Below are positions 43,055 through 52,704 of a stretch of DNA of 64,000 nucleotides, in pieces. The DNA comes from Sulfurimonas sp. (GTDB lineage: Bacteria > Campylobacterota > Campylobacteria > Campylobacterales > Sulfurimonadaceae). Location: positions 1,674,001 through 1,738,000 of the forward strand of contig NZ_CP093396.1 of the NCBI RefSeq assembly GCF_029027405.1, in the 5' to 3' direction. The notes beneath the pieces were generated by a model. It saw only the letters and a program-made list of their open reading frames with translations. It had not been told where the DNA came from and searched no databases. Position 1 is the first letter of the stretch. Every line of letters begins with the position of its first letter. The position numbers and the translations under genes are program-made.

Positions 43055-43852
43055 CTACTTATCTTTTAGTTCTACGGTAACGAGCTTTGAGAAAAGTTTT
43101 GGAGATTTAATAATTACTTGTGCCATATATTTTGAAATATTCTTTGAATCTGCAATATTTAATGTTCTTGAAACTTTATATGAAGTTTTTTCTCCATTAA
43201 TATAAACAATTTTATTTTTTGCACTCGCAACATCTACTTCATCAAGATATATAGTCAATTTTGCTCTTGAAGTATCGGCGACTTTTGCAAGAGGAGTAGA
43301 TATGCCAACAACCTGCCCTACTTTTACTAGAATTTCATATAAAACAAATCCTTTGTTACTTATGTTTTTATCTTTAACACTTCTTTTTAGATGAGCTTTT
43401 CTAAGTTTTAAGTCTGCGATTTGTACATTTAAATTTTGTATCTCTTTTTGTGTATTTAGGTATGAATTTTCACTAGAAACTAGCTCATGATACTCTCTAT
43501 CTTTTTCAACAACTGACTTAAACTTTAAGCCTTCAATTCGTTTATAGTTTTCTCTTTTTCTAGTTAAAGATTTATCTAAGTTTTTTAAAACATCTGCATT
43601 TACTTTTACTATCTCATTTAGATATGTAAGTTTTTCCTCTATAAAAATTAATTCTTTTGAATCAAGTTCAGAATCTATGCGTATGTATGCTTTTGAAGAT
43701 AGCTTTTTACCTATTTTGTCTTCATCTATAAAAAGCACTAAACCAGAAACATTTGAAGCTATATCTCTTAGTTCGTAAGGTTCAACTTTGGCATAATATA
43801 CTTTAGAATAAGAGAGAGTAAACATTAAAAAAAGAGTTATTAAAATTTTCAC
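43055..43852 (-). CDS. HlyD-like periplasmic adaptor protein
   Basis: The 265-residue protein has an N-terminal signal (MKILITLFLMFTLSYSKVYY), a split lipoyl-like fold (YELRDIASNVSGLVLFI and GFVLYEILVKVGQVV) around a coiled coil (about residues 70-155), and a beta-barrel end. This is the membrane-fusion adaptor plan, though short. It heads the leftward operon that ends with tolC, and no inner-membrane pump gene lies between, so it may use the RND protein at 34149-37238. Confidence 0.7.
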   Translation of the reverse strand: MKILITLFLMFTLSYSKVYYAKVEPYELRDIASNVSGLVLFIDEDKIGKKLSSKAYIRIDSELDSKELIFIEEKLTYLNEIVKVNADVLKNLDKSLTRKRENYKRIEGLKFKSVVEKDREYHELVSSENSYLNTQKEIQNLNVQIADLKLRKAHLKRSVKDKNISNKGFVLYEILVKVGQVVGISTPLAKVADTSRAKLTIYLDEVDVASAKNKIVYINGEKTSYKVSRTLNIADSKNISKYMAQVIIKSPKLFSKLVTVELKDK

Positions 43853-43955
43853 TATATAATTACCTTTATTAAAAACAATATCTTTATTTTAGCATTTAAT
43901 TGTTAATACTACTTATTTTTGGTACTATTAAAGTAGATTTAATAAAAGGGTACTT

Positions 43956-44903
43956 ATGTCAGTTTTAGATAATGTAGACGCATCCACAAACTTAGCAAAA
44001 AACAATGAGCTTCAACTTTTGGTATTTAGAATTAGTCATAGCGATGAATCTGCTTATTATGCAATCAATGTTTTTAAGACAAGAGAAGTAGTTGAATCTA
44101 GAAATCATTTTTTAACCCAGATACCTTCAGCACATCCTCTTTTAGAAGGATCAATAATACTTCGTGGTCTTCAAATGCCTGTGCTAAATCTTCCAGCATG
44201 GCTTGGTAAAAGTCTTACAAAAGAAGAACTAGCCTTATCTAATATACTTATTTGTGATTTCAATGGTATTGTTATTGGACTTAGAATTATGTCAGCTTTT
44301 AGAGTTATAAAGAAAAACTGGAATGAAATGCACGCTCCAGACGCTTACAGACTAAGAGATGATGGGGTAGTAATGAATGATACAAAACTAGATGATGGTT
44401 CACTTTGCCTTATACTTGATTATGAAAAATTACTAGCAGATGTCATTCCTCAGGCAATGGTTAACGTTTTTGAGTCTCCTACAAATTTACACAATATTAA
44501 TATACCACTTAAGCTACAACATGGTGAAGTTTTAATAGCAGAAGACTCAAAAACTGCACAAAAACATTTACAACAAATTTTCAAAAATTCGAATATCAAT
44601 ATTAAGATGTTTGATAATGGAAAATTATTAGTTGATTACATTAAAGAAATGCCTGATTGTTCTATTATTCCAGCTATTATTACAGATATTGAAATGCCAG
44701 AAATGTCTGGGTTCACAGTGTTAAAAACTTTAAGAGAATTTGCAGGAACTAAGCTTACACCAATTATAGTAAATAGTTCTATGACAGGTCATAACAATAA
44801 AAGAGAAGCTGAAGTTTTAGGTGCTAGTGGCTTTATAGACAAAACAAAAAGTCATGATGTCATTCCACTCATCGTAAAAACTATGAATGCAGTTGATCAG
44901 TAG
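43956..44903 (+). CDS. cheV: CheV-type chemotaxis coupling protein
   Basis: The 315-residue protein has a CheW domain (about 15-165: LLVFRISHSDESAYYAINVFK, ITQIPSAHPLLEGSI-like HFLTQIPSAHPLL, ILRGLQMPVLNLP) and a receiver domain (about 190-312) with phosphoacceptor in IITDIEMPEMSGF and VNSSM, IDKTKSHD. CheV couples receptors to CheA and is tuned by phosphorylation. AAGGG lies five bases upstream of the ATG. It is monocistronic, followed by a strong hairpin. Confidence 0.92.
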   Translation: MSVLDNVDASTNLAKNNELQLLVFRISHSDESAYYAINVFKTREVVESRNHFLTQIPSAHPLLEGSIILRGLQMPVLNLPAWLGKSLTKEELALSNILICDFNGIVIGLRIMSAFRVIKKNWNEMHAPDAYRLRDDGVVMNDTKLDDGSLCLILDYEKLLADVIPQAMVNVFESPTNLHNINIPLKLQHGEVLIAEDSKTAQKHLQQIFKNSNINIKMFDNGKLLVDYIKEMPDCSIIPAIITDIEMPEMSGFTVLKTLREFAGTKLTPIIVNSSMTGHNNKREAEVLGASGFIDKTKSHDVIPLIVKTMNAVDQ

Positions 44904-44924
44904 GCTTAAAGAAGCCTATTGATC
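44895..44924. terminator. Bidirectional terminator between cheV and oadB
   Basis: GATCAGTAGGCTT and AAGCCTATTGATC form a 13-bp stem (one G-T pair) with an AAAG loop. The cheV stop is within the stem. T-rich sequence follows on the plus strand. It separates convergent transcripts. Confidence 0.75.
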
Positions 44925-44932
44925 GGGATATT

Positions 44933-46258
44933 TTATTGAAATAGTGAGATAAGAACACCAGCTGCAACTGCTGAACCAATTACACCTGCAACATTTGGAC
45001 CCATAGCATGCATAAGTAGCATGTTTGTACGGTCGTACTCCATACCAACTTTATTTGATACACGAGCTGCCATCGGAACTGCTGAGACACCAGCTGAACC
45101 AATAAGAGGATTAATTTTATTTCCTGGAAACTTATTCATAATCTTAGCCATTATAACACCCGCCGCTGTACCAACAGAAAACGCTACGATTCCAAGAGCT
45201 AAAATAGCTAAAGTATCTGGAACTAAAAACTGGTCTGCTGCTAGTTTTGAACCAACTCCAAGACCTAAGAATATAGTTACTGTATTTATAAGTGAATTTT
45301 GAAGAGTATCATTAAGACGCTCAACAACACCAGACTCTTTTAAAAAGTTACCAAACATAAATGCACCGATTAGAGGAGTAGACGCTGGTAAGACTAAAAT
45401 AGCTAAAACTAGAACCATAATTGGGAAAACCAACTTTTCTAAACGAGAAACATGACGAAGTGTAGTCATTTTTATTCTTCTCTCTGCATCAGTTGTTAAT
45501 GCTCTCATAATTGGAGGTTGAATAATCGGAACCATCGCCATGTAAGAGTAAGATGCAACTGCTATAGCTCCAAGAAGTTCAGGTGCAAGTTTAGACGCTA
45601 TAAAGATAGATGTCGGACCATCTGCTCCACCAATAATTGAAATAGCCGAAGCTTGTTGAAGAGTAAAATCAACTATACCATACTGAGTTAAAGCGACTGC
45701 TCCAACTAGTGTTCCAAAAATACCAAACTGTGCAGCTCCACCAAGAAGTGCAGTTTTAGGGTTTGAGAGAAGAGGACCAAAGTCTGTCATCGCTCCAACA
45801 CCCATAAAGATGATTATCGGAAACATCTCATTTGCTAAACCCATATTGTATATCACACCCAAAAATCCATGAGCACCTGCAATATTTGCAACTGGGATAT
45901 TGGCTAATAAACCACCAAAAGCGATAGGCAGGAGTAAAAGAGGCTCAAAACCTTTTTTAATCGCTAGATAAAAAAGACCAAAAGTAATAAGAATCATCAT
46001 AACTCTACCCCAAGACTTATGAAAATCACTCATCTTATCACCATGAGAGTTTAACTCATTTGGATCTGGGTTAATTAATGCATTTATACCTGTTGACTCT
46101 AAAAATCCACCCACCATTTCAGTAAACGATTGTGATTTATAAGTCTCTTCTTTATGCATTGAATTCTCAGCACTAGAAGCACCCTGAGTACTAGCAAAAA
46201 CACTACTAAAGCTAAAAAGCATTAGTAGCGTTAATAGTTTTATAACAAAAGATTTCAT
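44933..46258 (-). CDS. oadB: Sodium-pumping oxaloacetate decarboxylase subunit beta
   Basis: The 441-residue membrane protein matches the beta subunit of sodium-translocating decarboxylases: [58 protein letters not shown] and [19 protein letters not shown]. The decarboxylation energy exports sodium. A 90-residue N-terminal extension with its own hydrophobic segment ([23 protein letters not shown]) precedes the core. It follows oadA by four bases in the order G-A-B. Confidence 0.92.
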   Translation of the reverse strand: MKSFVIKLLTLLMLFSFSSVFASTQGASSAENSMHKEETYKSQSFTEMVGGFLESTGINALINPDPNELNSHGDKMSDFHKSWGRVMMILITFGLFYLAIKKGFEPLLLLPIAFGGLLANIPVANIAGAHGFLGVIYNMGLANEMFPIIIFMGVGAMTDFGPLLSNPKTALLGGAAQFGIFGTLVGAVALTQYGIVDFTLQQASAISIIGGADGPTSIFIASKLAPELLGAIAVASYSYMAMVPIIQPPIMRALTTDAERRIKMTTLRHVSRLEKLVFPIMVLVLAILVLPASTPLIGAFMFGNFLKESGVVERLNDTLQNSLINTVTIFLGLGVGSKLAADQFLVPDTLAILALGIVAFSVGTAAGVIMAKIMNKFPGNKINPLIGSAGVSAVPMAARVSNKVGMEYDRTNMLLMHAMGPNVAGVIGSAVAAGVLISLFQ

Positions 46259-46262
46259 ATGC

Positions 46263-48065
46263 CTATCCTATTACTGCTACGACTTGACCTTCCACTACCT
46301 TGTCGTTTGTCGCAACATTGATAGATTTAACAACACCGCTACGAGTTGCAACTACATCAATTTCCATTTTCATAGATTCTAAAATTAGAAGTACATCGCC
46401 TTCTTGAACACTTTGACCTGGATTTGCTACTAATTTCCAAACGCTACCTGGAAGAAGTGCTTTTATAGAAACTTCATCTCCAGATGCTGTTGCAGGAGCA
46501 GCTGGTGCAGATGCTGTTGCACTTTCACCATTTACTGCTGTGACTTGAATATTTGCATCACCTTCTGCAACTTGAACACTAAACTTTTGACCATCTACTA
46601 CTACTGTATAATTTCCATTACCCATATTTGAACTTCCTTCACAATCTGTTTTCATTTCTGATATTTTACGAACATTTAACTCACCTTCACCTTTTAAGAA
46701 AGCTATACCCTTCTCTTGACATGCAGCTGCGATAAATATATTCTCTTCTGTAATTTCTAACTCTTCTTCTTTAAGTTTATTTATCCAATTTTCTAATGAT
46801 TTTGAATAATCAGCATTTGCTAAATCAAGAGCATTATCAGTTGTTGGAACTAAATTCAACTTCTCAGAAGCAATTTTTACAATTTCTGGATCTGGAGCAA
46901 CTGGTGTTTTACCAAAATAACCAAGAACCATTCTTCCATATCCTGGAGCTATTGCTTTCCATGGACCTTGCATAACATTGTTAAGTGCTTGTTGGAAGTA
47001 AAATTGAGAAACTGGAGTTACACTTGTTCCGTAACCACCTTTTTTAACAACTTCTTGCATCGCGGCTATAACTTCTGGAAACTTATCCAAGATGTCATTA
47101 TCACGCATCATTTGAGTATTTGCAGTTAATGCACCACCTGGCATTGGAGAAAATGGAATTATTGGAGAAACCATAGTAGCTTCAGGAGGCATAAAATAAT
47201 CACTAAGACAGTACTGTAACTCTTTTTCATAAGTTAAAATTTTATCAATCTCTAAGCCACCAAGGTCATAGTTCATTCCCTTAGTTGCATGAAGCATAGT
47301 TAATATATCTGGTTGACTTGTACCACCACTCACAGGAGCAGCGGCCATATCTATACCATCTATACCAGCTTCAAGAGCAGCCATATAAGCAGAAACACTT
47401 ACACCAGCAGTTTCATGAGTGTGCAGACGAAGATGAGTTCCCTCAGGAACTAAACCTCTTGCCATTTTAATAGTATCAAAAACTTTTTGAGGGTTTGAAG
47501 TTCCAGAAGCATCTTTAAAACAGATACTACTATAAGGGATACCACTATCTAAAATTTCACGAAGAGTTTTTTCATAAAAATCTACAGTATGAGCACCATG
47601 ACATCCTGGAGGTAAGTCCATCATTGTAACAACTACTTCATGCTTCAATCCATGGTGAGCAATTCTTTCACCTGAATACTTTAAGTTTTCTACATCATTT
47701 AAAGCATCGAAGTTTCTAATTGTAGTTGTACCATGCTTTTTAAATAATTTAGCATGCAAGTCAATTAGTTCTTTTGAACCTGTTTCAAGCATAACAGTAT
47801 TTACACCACGAGATAGAGTTTGAAGGTTTGCATCTGGACCAACAATCTTACGAAATTTATCCATCATTTCAAATGCATCTTCTCTTAGATAAAAATAGAG
47901 TGACTGAAATCTAGCTCCACCGCCAAATTCATAGTGAGTTATTCCTGCAGTCTTTGCAGCTTCAACAGCTGGAAAGAAATCGTTCATTAAAACACGACCA
48001 CCAAAAACCGATTGGAAACCATCTCTAAAAGTGGTGTCCATTACATCTATAAATTTTTTAGCCAT
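46263..48065 (-). CDS. oadA: Oxaloacetate decarboxylase subunit alpha (biotin protein)
   Basis: The 600-residue protein has a carboxyltransferase barrel ([43 protein letters not shown]), an Ala/Pro linker around 520-530, and a C-terminal biotin domain with the target lysine in LESMKMEID. It transfers CO2 from oxaloacetate to biotin and on to OadB. It could also be a pyruvate carboxylase subunit B, but the oadG and oadB neighbours decide for the decarboxylase. Confidence 0.93.
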   Translation of the reverse strand: MAKKFIDVMDTTFRDGFQSVFGGRVLMNDFFPAVEAAKTAGITHYEFGGGARFQSLYFYLREDAFEMMDKFRKIVGPDANLQTLSRGVNTVMLETGSKELIDLHAKLFKKHGTTTIRNFDALNDVENLKYSGERIAHHGLKHEVVVTMMDLPPGCHGAHTVDFYEKTLREILDSGIPYSSICFKDASGTSNPQKVFDTIKMARGLVPEGTHLRLHTHETAGVSVSAYMAALEAGIDGIDMAAAPVSGGTSQPDILTMLHATKGMNYDLGGLEIDKILTYEKELQYCLSDYFMPPEATMVSPIIPFSPMPGGALTANTQMMRDNDILDKFPEVIAAMQEVVKKGGYGTSVTPVSQFYFQQALNNVMQGPWKAIAPGYGRMVLGYFGKTPVAPDPEIVKIASEKLNLVPTTDNALDLANADYSKSLENWINKLKEEELEITEENIFIAAACQEKGIAFLKGEGELNVRKISEMKTDCEGSSNMGNGNYTVVVDGQKFSVQVAEGDANIQVTAVNGESATASAPAAPATASGDEVSIKALLPGSVWKLVANPGQSVQEGDVLLILESMKMEIDVVATRSGVVKSINVATNDKVVEGQVVAVIG

Positions 48066-48073
48066 TATAATCC

Positions 48074-48304
48074 TTAACCTTGTCTATGATGAGAAATTGC
48101 AGCTGTGATTGCTGCAATTATCTTTTTATTATCTGGTTTTGACTCCACTACTGGATCTAAACTTGCCTGTGGTTCTGGAAAATATTTATTTACTATTTTT
48201 GACATTGCATTCATCAAAAATATTAAAACAATAAGGAAAAGTAATACTGTTCCCATTCCCAAACCCATAAACTTAAAGCCCTCTAGTATGAGGTTAGTTT
48301 CCAT
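48074..48304 (-). CDS. oadG: Oxaloacetate decarboxylase subunit gamma
   Basis: This 76-residue protein has one helix (GLGMGTVLLFLIVLIFLMNAM) and a C-terminal cytoplasmic tail ending in HHRQG, typical for OadG, which holds the alpha and beta subunits together. ATG 48304 is chosen because AAAGG lies seven bases upstream; the longer frame begins with TTG and lacks such a site. It is the first gene of oadGAB. Confidence 0.88.
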   Translation of the reverse strand: METNLILEGFKFMGLGMGTVLLFLIVLIFLMNAMSKIVNKYFPEPQASLDPVVESKPDNKKIIAAITAAISHHRQG

Positions 48305-48429
48305 AAAATTACCTTTTGTAAATTTTGCCAAAGTATAGTATAAAGAAGTTTAAAGTTTTCTAGTCTTGTTTAAAAATTGTTACCTTTTGAGTATATACTT
48401 TCACTTAAATTATACAAGGAAGATTACTT

Positions 48430-48720
48430 ATGATAAAAAACAGTGTTAAGAAATTTGGACAAATCAACTCTATTGAAGGGTATTCATACCTGATTTTACT
48501 ATTTATTGCGATGCCAATGAAGTATTATTTTGGATACCCAATTGCAGTAAAAATTGCAGGTATGCTTCATGGTATTTTATTTATATTATTTTGCCTTTTA
48601 CTACTTCTAGCATATAAAGATACAAAATGGTCGTTTAATGAAAATATTATATTTTTTATAGCTTCACTTATCCCTTTTGGAACATTTTTTACAAAAAATA
48701 GAATAAAAGCTTATGAGTAA
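48430..48720 (+). CDS. DUF3817-type membrane protein
   Basis: The 96-residue protein has three helices and the pattern NSIEGYSYLILLFIAMPMKY followed by GMLHGILFILFCLLLLLAY and LIPFGTFF, as in the DUF3817 family. No function is known. It is divergent from oadG. Confidence 0.7.
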   Translation: MIKNSVKKFGQINSIEGYSYLILLFIAMPMKYYFGYPIAVKIAGMLHGILFILFCLLLLLAYKDTKWSFNENIIFFIASLIPFGTFFTKNRIKAYE

Positions 48721-48767
48721 GTAAAGTATTATTTTGATAAAATGTTAAACATTAAATCGGAGAAATT

Positions 48768-49064
48768 ATGATATTTGGAATGAATGAACAAGATTTTGTT
48801 GCATATGTGGTTTTTGGAATTACACTTAACTTTCTTTTTTCTATACTATTTGGAATATATCTAAGCAAAAATATTGGTATGCAAGAGATGATAGAATCAA
48901 AAGGGGATAAAGAACAATCCTTATTAGTAAGTTTGAGTCTATTTTTACCTTATGCAAAAATGCTAATAACACTTTACAGAGTAACTATACTTCAACTTTA
49001 TTTTTTAAATAAAGGGTATTCACATAAAGAATTTTGGGTTTATATGACTCATAATGAAAGTTAA
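48768..49064 (+). CDS. Small membrane protein, unknown
   Basis: I do not recognise this 98-residue protein. It has one clear N-terminal membrane helix (VAYVVFGITLNFLFSILFGIYLS) and a weaker hydrophobic segment near LSLFLPYAKMLITLYRV. GGAGAAATT precedes the ATG. It follows the DUF3817 gene by 47 bases and may be cotranscribed. Confidence 0.6.
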   Translation: MIFGMNEQDFVAYVVFGITLNFLFSILFGIYLSKNIGMQEMIESKGDKEQSLLVSLSLFLPYAKMLITLYRVTILQLYFLNKGYSHKEFWVYMTHNES

Positions 49065-49072
49065 ATTTTCAA

Positions 49073-49567
49073 CTACAGTTCTGGCACACAACTTGTGAAT
49101 ATATTTGTACCCCATAAACCTTTTTTTTGCATCTTAGCTTTTCTTTGTGCCGCTGTATAATAATCTTGAAACTCTTCATCTTTAAAAATTGGTTTTTTTA
49201 TGGCTAAACCTTCTTTTAATAATAATTCAGAAAGAGTTATTTGTCCTTTCGCATAAACAACACATCCATCCTCTTTATTTTGAATATGATATAGTTGTTT
49301 GTCTTTTAAAATAAAATTTACAAAATACTCTTTCTTTGGATATCTTTTATAAAAAGCATCTATACTTTTTTGACAGATAGAGTTTCTTTTTGACTTATAA
49401 TATAATGTTTCTAAAGCTAATACACCATATGCCTGACATTCAAATGTATAATTTTCTATACCAAACTTTTGTTTTTCGTTTGACATGATATTTTCAAGCC
49501 TAGCTAATACCAATTCATTAGCATCTAAGCTCAAGATAATGTAAAAGTAGATAAATAATTTTAACAT
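49073..49567 (-). CDS. Thermonuclease (SNase)-like secreted protein
   Basis: The 164-residue protein has a short signal peptide (MLKLFIYFYIILSLDANE) and ends with LLKEGLAIKKPIF and YYTAAQRKAKMQKKGLWG, the typical close of staphylococcal-nuclease-like proteins. The N-terminal part lacks the Arg/Asp active-site pattern that I can recognise, so it may be a degenerate, non-catalytic member. Confidence 0.55.
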   Translation of the reverse strand: MLKLFIYFYIILSLDANELVLARLENIMSNEKQKFGIENYTFECQAYGVLALETLYYKSKRNSICQKSIDAFYKRYPKKEYFVNFILKDKQLYHIQNKEDGCVVYAKGQITLSELLLKEGLAIKKPIFKDEEFQDYYTAAQRKAKMQKKGLWGTNIFTSCVPEL

Positions 49568-49615
49568 GATATAATTATAGCAAGCTATAAATAAATATAA
49601 AAGGAATGTAGAGTT

Positions 49616-49780
49616 TTGGATGATTTTAAATTAAAATTGATTCTTAGTCTGTTAGTTGGAGTTATATTCTCATTTGTATTTATACTCCTCTCATTTGCCT
49701 TGCCTTTAGACAACAAAAAGGTATTTAAAAAAACACCTAAAAATACTTTAGAAAAAGTTTCTCACTCAGTTAAACAATAA
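49616..49780 (+). CDS. Single-helix membrane peptide with TTG start, unknown
   Basis: This 54-codon frame begins TTGGATGATTTTAAA and encodes one helix (LILSLLVGVIFSFVFILLSFAL) and a lysine-rich tail ending VSHSVKQ. AAGGA lies 11 bases upstream. It fills an otherwise empty gap exactly, which supports it, but it is short and unrecognised. Confidence 0.45.
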   Translation: MDDFKLKLILSLLVGVIFSFVFILLSFALPLDNKKVFKKTPKNTLEKVSHSVKQ

Positions 49781-49781
49781 T

Positions 49782-50261
49782 TTAAAAAGAGCTTTTTATC
49801 TCTATTAAGCGTAATGTTTCGTGTGCACGCTTTGGTTTTAATCTAATTGCACAATAGACTAAAGCCTCAACACATAAACTAAGATACTCTAAATCTGTAC
49901 TTGTCATCATATCTTTCAATATCTTACCTGCATCAAGAATACGAAGATTTCTAACAACACCTAAATTTTTATGAGTTAATTCTCGTAATGATGTAAAATC
50001 AAGTTTTCTTGATATCTCCTTGTTTGCTTGTAATGCTTCTAAATATTGTAAATATATTACTTTTGATGTTAATATTTGAGTTACATAATCTTCTACTAGC
50101 TGATTTACCAAGTCAAAATCCAGACCTAGTTCTTCCATCGCTTCATCAGGAAAATATTGATAATTTTCTATTTGTAAATCTATAAAATTTTTTTGTAAAA
50201 AAATTTTTGTATCCTCTTGTTCTTTTAGTGCAATTGTATTGTTCATAATAAAATATATCAT
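49782..50261 (-). CDS. Conserved-looking cytoplasmic protein, unknown
   Basis: I do not recognise this 159-residue, mostly helical acidic protein (for example YFPDEAMEELGLDFDLVNQLVEDYV and a C-terminal LEYLSLCVEALVYCAIRLKPKRAHETLRLI, given here in part). No signal or membrane segment is seen. The start could also be the ATG at 50246. It lies after htpG, behind a terminator. Confidence 0.6.
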   Translation of the reverse strand: MIYFIMNNTIALKEQEDTKIFLQKNFIDLQIENYQYFPDEAMEELGLDFDLVNQLVEDYVTQILTSKVIYLQYLEALQANKEISRKLDFTSLRELTHKNLGVVRNLRILDAGKILKDMMTSTDLEYLSLCVEALVYCAIRLKPKRAHETLRLIEIKSSF

Positions 50262-50313
50262 ATTTATATCTTTTTATTACTATGCTTGCCTATTTAATAT
50301 AAATTAATTTAAC

Positions 50314-50332
50314 GAGTGCTACAAAAGCACTC
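50314..50332 (-). terminator. Terminator hairpin after htpG
   Basis: GAGTGCT and AGCACTC form a 7-bp stem around a 5-base loop, 12 bases after the htpG stop on the minus strand. The trailing sequence is AT-rich rather than a clean T-run. Confidence 0.55.
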
Positions 50333-50343
50333 ATCAAAAATAA

Positions 50344-52236
50344 TTATAAGGCTTTAGAAATAATTCTATTTAGTCTTGAAATAAAATCTGCTGTATCATC
50401 AAGTTCTTTTCCATCAAACAATTTTGCTTGGTCAAGAAGTACATGCGCAGCATCATTTACTAAATTTTGGTCAACCGAATCTTTTAGTTTTTTAAGTAGT
50501 TCATGATTTGGATTTATTTGTAAAATCGGAGCAGGTTCTGGCATATCTGAATCTTGTCCCATTTGCTTCATCATTTGAGCCATCATATAAGCTTGATCTT
50601 CTTTATCTTCTTTTAGTTTTACAGGAGAATCAACTAAATCTGATGTAGTCTCAACAGATTTAACACTATCACCTAGTGCATCTTTGAGCTCTTTTGCTAA
50701 ACCTTCATAAGTTTTTGCTACTTCTTCTTCAGCTTTTTTCTCTTCTTCACTCTCTTCAAACTTAGCATCTGCTACTGCTACTAATTTATAATCTTTATAC
50801 TCTGTAACCATAGGAAAGATGATAGTATCAACTTCTTCATTTAAAACTAAAACATCAAGACCTTTTGCTTTAAATCTCTCTAATGCAGGAGAAGATTTTA
50901 ACATTGCTAAAGAAGCTTTACCAGTGATATAATAAATTTCTTTTTTCTCATCATCGATATTTTTTACAAAATCTTCTATCATTACAGTTTCTTGAGAGTT
51001 CATAGTGCTAAACTGCATAAGTTCTAAAATCTTTTCACGATTTTCATAATCATTATAAAGACCTTCTTTTAAAACATTACCGAATTCTCCATAAAAAGTA
51101 TTGTATTTTTCTTTATTTTTTTTAGCCATTTTTGCTAATTCTGAAAGAACTTTTTTTACAGATGTTTTTTTGATTTTGTCCATTGTTGGATTTGATTGTA
51201 AAATTTCACGAGATACATTAAGTGGCAAATCTTTAGAATCAATTACACCTCTTAAAAATCTTAAGTAAGTTGGCATCAATTCTTTTTCATCATCAGTAAT
51301 AAATACACGGTTAATATATAGTTTAATCCCTGTTTTATAATCAACTCTAAAAAGGTCCATAGGAGCTTTTGATGGGATATAAAATAGTGTAGTATATTCA
51401 ACTGCACCCTCGGCTTTATTATGTATCCAACTTAAAGGCTCTTCAGATGAATGTGCGATAGAACTATAAAAATCTTTATACTCATCTTTAGTAATATCTT
51501 TTTTAGGAATTGTCCAAAGAGCACTTGCTTTATTTATTTGCTCATTTACTATATCTGTTCTACTTGGCTCAAGTTCTTTGTCATCATCATCTTTTACAGC
51601 AGGAACAAAATTTTCTTTATCCATAAAAATAGCAAAAGGAATATGATTTGAGTATTTTTGAATAATACTTTCAACTCTATAAGTTTCTAAAAATTCACTC
51701 TCATCATCTTTTAGATGCATTACAATAGTTGTACCATGCCCATCTTGAGTTGTATTTTCTAACTCAAAAGAACCATCCCCTGTACTTGTCCATAAAAATG
51801 CTTGGGTCTCACCCGTTTTCTTAGTTGTAACTTCCACTTTATCTGCAACCATAAAACAAGCATAAAAACCAACACCAAACTGACCAATAAGATTTGAATC
51901 TTCTTTTTGATCACCAGTAAGGTTTTCTAAAAATGCTTTTGTACCTGACTTTGCAATAGTACCAAGATTGTCCATCAAATCTTGCTCATTCATTCCAATA
52001 CCAGAATCTTTGATTGTTAAAGTTTTAGCTTCTTTGTTTACAACTATGTCTATGCGAGGTGCGAAAACCACATCTTTGTATTTATCATCTGTTAAAACTA
52101 ACAAATTTAGTTTATCTAGTGCATCTGAAGCATTTGAAACTAACTCACGAAGAAAAATTTCTTTGTTTGAATATAGTGAGTGAATCATTAGATGTAATAT
52201 TTGATTTGCTTCTGTTTGAAACTGATGTTTTGCCAT
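50344..52236 (-). CDS. htpG: Chaperone HtpG (Hsp90)
   Basis: The 630-residue protein is bacterial Hsp90. The ATP site shows LRELVSNASDALDK, IKDSGIGMN, GTIAKSG and IGQFGVGFYACFMVA; LRGVIDSKDLPLNVSRE is the middle-domain catalytic loop. It is full length. It assists folding and repair of proteins under stress. The upstream region holds iterated TTTAGTC/GACTAAA elements that could be regulatory. Confidence 0.97.
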   Translation of the reverse strand: MAKHQFQTEANQILHLMIHSLYSNKEIFLRELVSNASDALDKLNLLVLTDDKYKDVVFAPRIDIVVNKEAKTLTIKDSGIGMNEQDLMDNLGTIAKSGTKAFLENLTGDQKEDSNLIGQFGVGFYACFMVADKVEVTTKKTGETQAFLWTSTGDGSFELENTTQDGHGTTIVMHLKDDESEFLETYRVESIIQKYSNHIPFAIFMDKENFVPAVKDDDDKELEPSRTDIVNEQINKASALWTIPKKDITKDEYKDFYSSIAHSSEEPLSWIHNKAEGAVEYTTLFYIPSKAPMDLFRVDYKTGIKLYINRVFITDDEKELMPTYLRFLRGVIDSKDLPLNVSREILQSNPTMDKIKKTSVKKVLSELAKMAKKNKEKYNTFYGEFGNVLKEGLYNDYENREKILELMQFSTMNSQETVMIEDFVKNIDDEKKEIYYITGKASLAMLKSSPALERFKAKGLDVLVLNEEVDTIIFPMVTEYKDYKLVAVADAKFEESEEEKKAEEEVAKTYEGLAKELKDALGDSVKSVETTSDLVDSPVKLKEDKEDQAYMMAQMMKQMGQDSDMPEPAPILQINPNHELLKKLKDSVDQNLVNDAAHVLLDQAKLFDGKELDDTADFISRLNRIISKAL

Positions 52237-52304
52237 TTTAGTTATCCTATTTAATAATATTTTGTAAGTTTAGCGAAAATTAGTTAATAAATACAAGTTC
52301 TATC

Positions 52305-52342
52305 AATAAACTTTAGTCACTAAGACTAAATAAACTTTAGTC
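52305..52342. promoter_or_regulatory. Iterated 7-bp elements upstream of htpG
   Basis: TTTAGTC (52312-52318), GACTAAA (52324-52330) and TTTAGTC (52336-52342) alternate in orientation with 5-base spacers, a strict 12-base period. The direct copies extend to AATAAACTTTAGTC (14 bases). The cluster lies between htpG and the divergent small membrane gene and may be an operator or a pair of alternative hairpins. Confidence 0.4.
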
Positions 52343-52377
52343 CTATTTCTATTTGTGTAAATTTGATATACTTTCAT

Positions 52378-52704
52378 ATGAATGATTTTATAGATATGAT
52401 AGAGCCGACTCCAAAACTGCACTCAAAAAAGTGTAAACTTATTTCAATGCTGTTGAGAATCTTTTTACAATATGGCATCTATATAATAGGTTCACTAGTT
52501 TGGCTAAAATATGACTACTTTATTAGCATCGCTACTTTTCTTTTAAGTTTCATAATTATGGGAATAGTCCGCTCAAAAATAAGAAATAGCGTAATACCGA
52601 TTAAACAAAGAGAGTATCAATACAATGACAAAGGCATAGCGGATTGGTACACTGCAAAAGAGATATGCAATGATGAACTTGAGAGCAAGATAGAAAAAAT
52701 CTAA
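52378..52704 (+). CDS. Small membrane protein, unknown
   Basis: This 108-residue protein (ATG 52378, MNDFIDMIEPTPKLHSKK) has two membrane helices (LLRIFLQYGIYIIGSLVWL; YFISIATFLLSFIIMGIV) and a soluble C-terminus with YNDKGIADWYTAKEI. A longer frame from a TTG at 52363 exists but is less likely. I cannot name a family. It overlaps the AEC transporter end by four bases on the opposite strand. Confidence 0.6.
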   Translation: MNDFIDMIEPTPKLHSKKCKLISMLLRIFLQYGIYIIGSLVWLKYDYFISIATFLLSFIIMGIVRSKIRNSVIPIKQREYQYNDKGIADWYTAKEICNDELESKIEKI

